A DNA stretch of 6,514 bases from NCBI GenBank assembly GCA_017560855.1, contig JAFZEB010000066.1, positions 1 to 6,514 on the forward strand, read 5' to 3'. Every line of letters begins with the position of its first letter. The first letter of the stretch is position 1. Shown here piece after piece: positions 1 to 5,052 of this stretch. The notes under the pieces were generated by a model. It searched no databases, had not been told where the DNA came from, and saw nothing but the letters and a program-made list of their open reading frames with translations. This DNA comes from Ruminiclostridium sp. (lineage in GTDB: Bacteria; Bacillota; Clostridia; Oscillospirales; Oscillospiraceae). The position numbers and the translations under genes were made by a program.

Positions 1-7
1 GAAAAAT

Positions 8-189
8 GCCCCGCTCTGGCCGTGTGGACCCAGTTAAAACCTGCACGAAATGGCAGGTGGGTCGCCTCCGCCGTGATTCATGCTTCCTTCTTCCAACCGA
101 GGTCGGGAGGCCTGCAATCCACACGGCGAGTCAGCATCCCGTTTAAGAAATGTAGGATTAAAAGGGTCCGATCACGCACCGAGCAGGGC
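8..189 (+). ncRNA. ssrS: Probable 6S RNA (structural inference)
   Basis: No open frame here is convincing, but the stretch has extensive long-range pairing. A closing stem is formed by 8-16 with 181-189 (one C·A mismatch), continued by 18-19/179-180, 21-24/173-176 and a perfect GGACCC/GGGTCC pair at 26-31/164-169. A large A-rich internal bubble follows. Its 5' side carries a small hairpin, CCTGC/GCAGG at 40-44/53-57; its 3' side is roughly 141-163. Beyond the bubble an apical arm starts with a perfect 7-bp helix, 69-75/122-128. A ~180-nt rod with closing stem, central bubble and apical arm is the known architecture of 6S RNA, which binds the housekeeping RNA polymerase holoenzyme by mimicking an open promoter. 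The plus strand is preferred because it puts A-rich runs in the unpaired parts. The promoter would lie left of the window. I saw no RNase P, tmRNA or SRP RNA signature. The exact ends are uncertain and another structured RNA remains possible. Confidence 0.55.
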
Positions 190-225
190 GTTATGCTCTA
201 TATTATGTTGTAGCGGGGCAGCGGG

Positions 226-516
226 TTACTCTTCCTCGTCCTCGAAGAGGGTCTTCATGAACTCGGTGTAGACCGCTTCGGTCTCTTCCTCACTGTCCAG
301 GGTGGAGAGGATCTCTTCGCCGTTTTCCTTGATGACCTTCATCAGGATCAGGCCCAGCTCTTCCTCTTCGTTCTCCTCCGCATCTTCACTGACAGCGGGG
401 AAGAAGGCCAGATAGGTGTTGCCGTTGAATTCGATGGTGTCCAGATGTTCCAGCTCGAATTCGTTGCCGTCGTCATCGGTCACGGTGATAAAATTTGCGC
501 CGTATTCTTCACTCAT
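226..516 (-). CDS. DUF1292 family small acidic protein
   Basis: A 96-residue protein of the DUF1292 (YrzB-like) family, widespread in Firmicutes and of unknown function. About one third of its residues are Asp or Glu (32 of 96). The N-terminal half has the family's beta-rich pattern: an acidic 'DDDGNEFELEHLDTIEFNG' stretch followed by an aromatic 'TYLAFFP' strand. An acidic linker rich in Glu follows (about residues 43-53), then a strand 'LGLILMKVI' and an acidic C-terminal helix ending in EDEEE. There is no signal peptide or membrane segment, so it should be cytosolic. The ATG follows an AAGGAG ribosome binding site at normal spacing. The gene has its own sigma-A-type promoter and diverges from the penicillin-binding protein gene. 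In many Firmicutes this family sits near ruvX (yrrK) and fur-like genes; neither is visible here. The family call is firm; the function is unknown. Confidence 0.85.
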   Translation of the reverse strand: MSEEYGANFITVTDDDGNEFELEHLDTIEFNGNTYLAFFPAVSEDAEENEEEELGLILMKVIKENGEEILSTLDSEEETEAVYTEFMKTLFEDEEE

Positions 517-546
517 GGTTTAAGCTCCTTGTTTTTATCTGGCCCT

Positions 547-575
547 ATTTTACTCTCTGGTGCGAGAAAATGCAA
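547..575 (-). promoter_or_regulatory. Sigma-A-type promoter for the DUF1292 gene
   Basis: Read on the minus strand, a TTGCAT -35 element (570-575) is separated by exactly 17 bp from a TAAAAT -10 element (547-552). It lies about 30 bp upstream of the start codon, leaving a short leader that contains the ribosome binding site. Confidence 0.6.
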
Positions 576-584
576 GGGGAGGAG

Positions 585-613
585 TGCAGAAATCTTTCTA
601 TGAAGTTTCTGTA
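585..613. repeat. Inverted repeat between two divergent promoters
   Basis: TGCAGAAA (585-592) faces TTTCTGTA (606-613) across 13 bp, with seven Watson-Crick pairs and one G·T. The centre, near 599, lies between the -35 elements of the DUF1292 promoter (570-575) and the PBP promoter (633-638). Its position suits a shared regulator site, but repeats this short also occur by chance. Confidence 0.3.
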
Positions 614-632
614 AATCCTGCGAAATCACAGA

Positions 633-660
633 TAGACAAATTGGAAAGCTGTGGTATAAT
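633..660 (+). promoter_or_regulatory. Promoter for the penicillin-binding protein gene
   Basis: A perfect TATAAT -10 hexamer (655-660) is preceded by a TG dinucleotide at the extended -10 position (652-653). A TAGACA -35-like hexamer lies at 633-638, with a 16-bp spacer. Transcription would start near 667, giving a leader of about 90 nt before the TTG start at 760. Confidence 0.65.
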
Positions 661-747
661 GCATAAGATAGGCGTAGTAGTATGATACGCCGCTTTGGGT
701 GTTTTATACCCGGAATCAGCGGCTGGACCTATTTTTCCACTGAATTC

Positions 748-754
748 GGAGGTG
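748..754 (+). promoter_or_regulatory. Ribosome binding site that sets a TTG start
   Basis: GGAGGTG lies 5 nt before an in-frame TTG at 760; GGAGG itself is 7 nt away. The upstream in-frame ATG at 682 has no comparable site and would add 26 residues of unusual sequence ahead of the normal basic cytoplasmic tail. The TTG is therefore preferred. Confidence 0.75.
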
Positions 755-759
755 TCAAT

Positions 760-3078
760 TTGGAACACAATCGAGAAAGACGTGACACAAAGTCAAGAAA
801 GAAGAAAAAGAAGCACGGCAGGGTCTTTAAGATCGTCATGACCGTGGTCCTCATTTTCGTCATAACCACAGTGATGCTTGCCTGCATGGCGGCATCCTAC
901 ATCAAGAATGTCATCATTCCTGCGGCAGACCTTCAGTTGGACACCTATTCGGCCAACATGAACCTGACCACCACCATGTACTATCGGGATACGGATGCCA
1001 ATGGGGAGAATGTCTATCCTGAGATGCAGACCCTCTACGGTGATGAAAACCGTGTGTGGGTGGACCTGGAAGAGATCCCCCAGAACCTGATCGATGCTAC
1101 CGTGGCCATTGAGGACAAGCGTTTCTATGACCACAACGGTGTGGACTGGGTCCGTACCGCCCGAGCAGCCCTGTTCATGTTCACCGGTACTGACATCCAG
1201 GGTGGTTCTACTCTGACCCAGCAGCTCATCAAGAACCTGACCACCGAGGACGACGTCACCGTCAAGCGTAAGATCATGGAGATCTTCCGCGCCCTGGAGT
1301 TTGAAAAGAACTACAGCAAGGATGACGTGCTGGAGTGGTATCTGAACTACATCTACCTGGGCCAGCGCTGCAACGGCGTGTACACGGCTTCCTATAAATA
1401 TTTTGGTAAGCATGTCTCCCAGCTGAGTCTGGCCGAGTGCGCCAGCCTGATCGGCATCACCAATAACCCCTCCAAGTACGACCCCCTGGGTCATCTGGAA
1501 GTGGAGGACAAGGAGACCGGAGAGATCATCACCTCCCGTGACTTCAATAAGCAGCGTCAGGAGCTGATCCTGCGGATGATGCTGGAGCAGAAGTACATCA
1601 CCCAGGAAGAGTACGATGCTGCCGTTGCCGAAGAACTGAACTTCGACCACGGTAAGGACGTGAAGACCAACTCCGCTATTTATAGTTGGTATGAGGATGC
1701 CGTCATCGAGCAGGTCATCAACGACCTGATGGAGGCCTACGGCTGGGCAGAAGAAGTGGCCACCAGTGTGGTCTTCAATGGCGGCCTGGAGATCTACACC
1801 TGCATGGACCCTGATGTCCAGGCAGCGGTGGACGAGGTCTACGGCAACCGTGACACCCTGAACGTGAACTCCGGCAGCGGACAGGCCATCCAGTCTGCCA
1901 TCACCGTCATCGACAACGCCACCGGCGACTGCGTGGCTATGGCCGGCGGTATCGGCCAGAAGACCTCCAGCCGCGGCTGGAACCGAGCCACCGACAGTAT
2001 CCGTCCCCCTGGCTCCTCCATTAAGCCCCTGGCTGTCTATGCCCCCGGCATTGAGCTGGGTAAGATCACCCCCAGCTCCACCTTTGAGGACTCTCCCGTG
2101 AAGACTGTGGACGGCAAGGGCTGGCCCTCCAACGCCACCGGCAAATATCAGGGCACCGTGTCCGTGGCCAAGGCCGTTCGGGAATCCATCAACACCGTGG
2201 CTGTCAAGGTCCTGGATGTGGTGGGTCACCAGACCAGCTTTGATTTTATGCAGGACAAGTTCCATATCACCAGCCTGGTGGAATCCCAGAACATTGGCGG
2301 TAAGAACTATTCCGATATTGGCCAGGCCCAGCTGGCTCTGGGTGGTCTGACCAAGGGTATGAGCACCTTTGAGATGGCAGCGGCCTACTCCACCTTCCCC
2401 CGACAGGGCGAATACAGAGAGCCCCGTCTCTACACCCTGGTCCTGGACCGCAACGGCGATACCCTGCTGGACAACACCCAGGATATCGAGACCGTCCTGA
2501 CCCAGCGCACCACCTATTACATGACCAAGATGCTCCAGGATGTTGTCACCGGTCCCGCCGGTGCCACCGGCAGAAATGCCAACTTCTCCGGCCAGGACAT
2601 CGCCGGTAAGACCGGTACCACCACCTCCCGTAAGGACCTGTGGTTTGCGGGCTACACCCCCTACTACACCGCAGTTGTCTGGACGGGCTATGACCAGCAG
2701 GAGAGACTGCCCAGCCAGCTGGGCAACCCCTCCACCACCCTGTGGAATCAGGTCATGTCCAAGGTCCATCTGTCCATCCCCTATAAGCAGTTCCCGGCTC
2801 CCGACGCAGGCTCCATGAAGAGTGTCCAGATCTGTGCAGTCAGCGGCAATCTGCCCAATCAGTACTGTGCAGGCCACGTTACCACGGGAACCTTCTTCCC
2901 GGAGGACGTCCCCAAGAAGACCTGTACCGTCCACGTGTACGTGGCGCCTGAGGAACCCGAAGAGGGTGAAGGCACCGAGGGCGGTGAAGGCGGCGAAGGC
3001 ACCGGCAATGGCGGTGAAACCACCACACCTCCCGCACCTGCCCCTGAAACGCCTCCCGCAGAGACCCCTGCCGCTTAA
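760..3078 (+). CDS. Class A penicillin-binding protein (PBP1A family)
   Basis: Bifunctional peptidoglycan synthase of 772 residues from the TTG start, a usual length for PBP1A-type enzymes. It polymerises lipid II into glycan strands and cross-links the stem peptides on the outer face of the membrane. A Lys/Arg-rich cytoplasmic tail (1-21) precedes one transmembrane anchor (about 22-48). The glycosyltransferase 51 domain shows EDKRFYDHNG with catalytic Glu118, GGSTLTQQ (148-155), and the KRKIMEI...EWYLN block (to about 196). The transpeptidase domain has all three active-site motifs: SSIK (Ser419, Lys422), SIN (476-478) and KTGTT (617-621). After it come three cysteines (692, 703, 722) in a CxxSG...C...C arrangement often seen in clostridial PBP1A proteins. 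A low-complexity tail follows from about 729, first Glu/Gly-rich, then Pro/Thr/Ala-rich. The gene is monocistronic by context, with its own promoter and a strong terminator. The family is certain; which PBP paralogue it is cannot be told from this window. Confidence 0.96.
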   Translation: MEHNRERRDTKSRKKKKKHGRVFKIVMTVVLIFVITTVMLACMAASYIKNVIIPAADLQLDTYSANMNLTTTMYYRDTDANGENVYPEMQTLYGDENRVWVDLEEIPQNLIDATVAIEDKRFYDHNGVDWVRTARAALFMFTGTDIQGGSTLTQQLIKNLTTEDDVTVKRKIMEIFRALEFEKNYSKDDVLEWYLNYIYLGQRCNGVYTASYKYFGKHVSQLSLAECASLIGITNNPSKYDPLGHLEVEDKETGEIITSRDFNKQRQELILRMMLEQKYITQEEYDAAVAEELNFDHGKDVKTNSAIYSWYEDAVIEQVINDLMEAYGWAEEVATSVVFNGGLEIYTCMDPDVQAAVDEVYGNRDTLNVNSGSGQAIQSAITVIDNATGDCVAMAGGIGQKTSSRGWNRATDSIRPPGSSIKPLAVYAPGIELGKITPSSTFEDSPVKTVDGKGWPSNATGKYQGTVSVAKAVRESINTVAVKVLDVVGHQTSFDFMQDKFHITSLVESQNIGGKNYSDIGQAQLALGGLTKGMSTFEMAAAYSTFPRQGEYREPRLYTLVLDRNGDTLLDNTQDIETVLTQRTTYYMTKMLQDVVTGPAGATGRNANFSGQDIAGKTGTTTSRKDLWFAGYTPYYTAVVWTGYDQQERLPSQLGNPSTTLWNQVMSKVHLSIPYKQFPAPDAGSMKSVQICAVSGNLPNQYCAGHVTTGTFFPEDVPKKTCTVHVYVAPEEPEEGEGTEGGEGGEGTGNGGETTTPPAPAPETPPAETPAA

Positions 3079-3088
3079 TATCAGCGTT

Positions 3089-3117
3089 AAGGCCCCCGGT
3101 TTATCCGGGGGCTTTTT
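3089..3117 (+). terminator. Intrinsic terminator after the PBP gene
   Basis: A perfect 8-bp GC-rich stem, GCCCCCGG/CCGGGGGC (3092-3099 with 3105-3112), has a TTTAT loop and is followed directly by five T residues. It begins about 10 bp after the stop codon. Flanking AAG/TTT pairs extend the stem. Confidence 0.93.
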
Positions 3118-3181
3118 ATATCCTCATGGAAGCAAGAGGAAAATTTTATGGAAAAAATGTCGTCCAGACAAATACTTTGGG

Positions 3182-3210
3182 TTGCCATACAGAGACAAAT
3201 GTGGTAGAAT
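3182..3210 (+). promoter_or_regulatory. Promoter of the ACT regulator-hom-lysC unit
   Basis: TTGCCA (3182-3187) and TAGAAT (3205-3210) are separated by exactly 17 bp, with a TG extended -10 dinucleotide at 3202-3203. The expected start is near 3217, giving a leader of only about 43 nt, too short for a lysine riboswitch or T-box. It lies between the PBP terminator and the first gene of the unit, so it is the natural promoter for all three genes. Confidence 0.7.
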
Positions 3211-3259
3211 GACAACCACTATGTACCCTATACCCAACAGCACGAGGATGGAGGGAACC

Positions 3260-3700
3260 ATGTCAAGAGCACCCAATTATTACATCGTGGATGCAGAGGC
3301 CCTGCCGGAGATCTTCCGAAAGGTGGTGGAGGCTCGTCGGCTCCTGGACACAGGAGAGGCAGAGACCGTAAACCAGGCGGTGCGGATCACCGGCATCAGC
3401 CGCAGTGCATTCTATAAATATAAGGATGCGGTCCGCCCCTTCCAGGACATGCTCCACGGCCGGATCGTGACCTTTCAGATGATGCTGAAGGATCAGCCGG
3501 GCATCCTGTCCCAGGTTCTGAACCTCTTTGCAGATTCCGGGGCCAATATCCTGACCATCAACCAGGGCCTGCCAGTGAACGGCTGTGCAGTGGTGACGGT
3601 CAATGCGGAGACCTCCGGTCTCCGGGGCACCCTCCAGGAATTGCTGGAGAGAATGGACAAGGCGGAAGGGGTCCTGCGGGGAGAGATCCTGGCGGGCTGA
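3260..3700 (+). CDS. HTH/ACT domain regulator-like protein (PheB/ThrR type, UPF0735)
   Basis: A 146-residue protein in two parts. The N-terminal part has a helix-turn-helix-like segment at about 33-55, ending in 'GISRSAFYKYKDAV', the usual turn-plus-recognition-helix style. The C-terminal ACT domain (about 69-141) has the ligand-pocket motif DQPGILSQVL at 78-87. ACT domains bind amino acids and allosterically control metabolic enzymes or regulators. The layout matches the PheB/UPF0735 family; from memory, a Bacillus member (ThrR) represses threonine biosynthesis genes. Being first in an operon with hom and lysC supports a role in sensing an aspartate-family amino acid, but the ligand and target are inferred. 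GGAGGG ends 4 nt before the ATG. The frame is open further upstream, into the PBP gene, but that extension crosses a terminator and promoter and is not coding. The stop is 54 nt before hom. Confidence 0.88.
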   Translation: MSRAPNYYIVDAEALPEIFRKVVEARRLLDTGEAETVNQAVRITGISRSAFYKYKDAVRPFQDMLHGRIVTFQMMLKDQPGILSQVLNLFADSGANILTINQGLPVNGCAVVTVNAETSGLRGTLQELLERMDKAEGVLRGEILAG

Positions 3701-3754
3701 ACTCGTTGCAATCATTATAAATAGTATATATCCCAGGAAAAGGATGGTTATCCC

Positions 3755-4948
3755 ATGGTTAAAGTAGCAGTGTTAGGCTATGGCGTGGTTGGTTCCGGTG
3801 TGGCGGAGGTCATCACCGGCAACGGCGCAGGCATCAGCAAACGAGCCGATGATCTCATCGAGCTGAAGTATATTCTGGACGTGCGGGCATTCCCCGACAG
3901 TCCTTTTGCAGACAAGTTTGTCAACGACTTCGCTGTCATCGAGGCAGATCCCGAGGTCAACGTGGTGGTGGAAAACATCGGCGGTGTAGGCGCCGCTCTG
4001 GACTTTACCGAGCGTGCCCTGAAGGCCGGCAAGAGCGTGGTCAGCTCCAATAAGGAACTGGTGGCCACCCATGGCCGACGCCTCCTGGACCTGGCCGCAG
4101 AAAACGGTGTGGTCTACCTCTTTGAAGCCAGTGTGGGCGGCGGTATTCCCATCCTGCGCCCTCTCAGCGTGTGCATGGCAGCCAATGAGATCGAAGAGAT
4201 CTGCGGTATCGTCAACGGCACTGCCAACTATATCTTTACCCGTATGGTCCAGGACGGCATCCCCTTCGAGGAGGCCCTGAAGGGCGCCCAGGCCAACGGC
4301 TATGCCGAGCAGGACCCCACCGCCGACGTGGAGGGTATGGACACCTGCCGCAAGCTGTGTATCCTGTCTTCCATCGCCTACGGCTGGCATCTGCTGCCTG
4401 AGCAGGTTTCCACCAAGGGCATCACCAAGATCACCCTGGCCGATGAGGCTTACGCAGCTGCCGGCGGCTACCGCATCAAGTTGCTGGGCCGAGCCATCGT
4501 CCAGGAAGACGGCTCTGTCTGCCCCTTCGTGGAACCCCACTTCGTCAGCCTCCAGGATCCTCTGGGCGGCGTGGAGGATGTGTTCAACGCCATCAAGGTC
4601 AAGGGCAACGCAGTGGGCGACGTGATGTTCTACGGCCGGGGTGCCGGCAAGCTGCCCACCGCCAGTGCTGTGGTGGCAGACGTCATCGCCGCCGCCCGCA
4701 AGCTGAACCGTTCCGGTTATCAGGCCTGGCAGCCTAACCGTCCCGAGGCGGTTATGCCCGTGGACCAGTTTGCCAGCCCCTGGTTCGTCCGACTGGCCAA
4801 GGGCGGTCTGGAGGCAGGGGAGAAGCTGACCATCTCTTCCGGCAGCCCCGAAGAGAGCGGCTGGATCACCCCCGCCATGACCCGTCCTCAGCTGGACATG
4901 GTCCTTGCCGACAAGGAAGTCCTGGCCGTCATCCGCATCCTGGACTGA
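3755..4948 (+). CDS. hom: Homoserine dehydrogenase with shortened C-terminus
   Basis: A 397-residue enzyme that reduces aspartate semialdehyde to homoserine with NAD(P)H, the branch point to threonine and methionine; cytosolic. The Rossmann nucleotide-binding motif GYGVVGSG is at 8-15. SSNKELV (97-103, with Lys100), EASVGGGIPI (124-133), NGTANYI (154-160) and GYAEQDPTADVEGMD (182-196) form the substrate and catalytic region. YGRGAGKLPTASAVVADV (293-310) is the conserved return to the dinucleotide domain. Common Firmicute Hom proteins run to about 430 residues and end in a full ACT domain. Here only about 57 residues follow position 340. The first strand (SPWFVRL) and last strand (VLAVIRIL) look ACT-like, but there is no PGVL-type ligand motif. 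The ATG follows AAGGATGG at slightly long spacing. It is probably co-transcribed with the ACT regulator upstream and lysC downstream. The identity is very secure; loss of feedback control at this domain is inferred. Confidence 0.95.
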   Translation: MVKVAVLGYGVVGSGVAEVITGNGAGISKRADDLIELKYILDVRAFPDSPFADKFVNDFAVIEADPEVNVVVENIGGVGAALDFTERALKAGKSVVSSNKELVATHGRRLLDLAAENGVVYLFEASVGGGIPILRPLSVCMAANEIEEICGIVNGTANYIFTRMVQDGIPFEEALKGAQANGYAEQDPTADVEGMDTCRKLCILSSIAYGWHLLPEQVSTKGITKITLADEAYAAAGGYRIKLLGRAIVQEDGSVCPFVEPHFVSLQDPLGGVEDVFNAIKVKGNAVGDVMFYGRGAGKLPTASAVVADVIAAARKLNRSGYQAWQPNRPEAVMPVDQFASPWFVRLAKGGLEAGEKLTISSGSPEESGWITPAMTRPQLDMVLADKEVLAVIRILD

Positions 4949-5038
4949 CCTGCTCCGCCCCGGCAGCATAACATAGAGGGGCATCATCAATTTGCGATTC
5001 CATTCCCTGTGACGTTTTTTCACACGGCGTCATATGTC

Positions 5039-5045
5039 AGGAGGT
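5039..5045 (+). promoter_or_regulatory. Strong ribosome binding site of lysC
   Basis: AGGAGGT lies 7 nt before the ATG at 5053. This is a near-perfect anti-Shine-Dalgarno match and fixes the start, since no alternative in-frame start nearby is so well placed. Confidence 0.85.
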
Positions 5046-5052
5046 AAGAAAT

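Noticed and set aside
22..271. Two short plus-strand open frames at the left edge
   Set aside because: They lie across the structured RNA, have no ribosome binding sites, and show no protein-like conservation pattern.
793..2934. Very long open frame (713 codons) on the minus strand, antisense to the PBP gene
   Set aside because: The plus-strand protein has every catalytic motif of a class A PBP. The antisense frame stays open because of GC-biased codons, gives a Gly/Val/His/Asp-rich sequence with no recognisable domain, and has no ribosome binding site or promoter.
2822..3259. Upstream in-frame extension of the ACT regulator gene into the PBP gene
   Set aside because: It overlaps the PBP end, the intrinsic terminator and the operon promoter, and its translation is Arg/Pro-rich nonsense. 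The ATG at 3260 has a good ribosome binding site.
3706..3731. Possible promoter between the ACT gene and hom (TTGCAA followed by a TATATA run)
   Set aside because: The distance between TTGCAA and any TATAAT-like hexamer is well off the usual 16-18 bp, so AT-richness alone explains it.
3773..5023. Long minus-strand open frame (416 codons) antisense to hom
   Set aside because: Same codon-bias artefact; hom on the plus strand is unmistakable.
4949..5052. Lysine riboswitch or separate lysC promoter before lysC
   Set aside because: The gap is far shorter than a lysine riboswitch. TTGCGA at 4992 has only a T-run at the -10 position.
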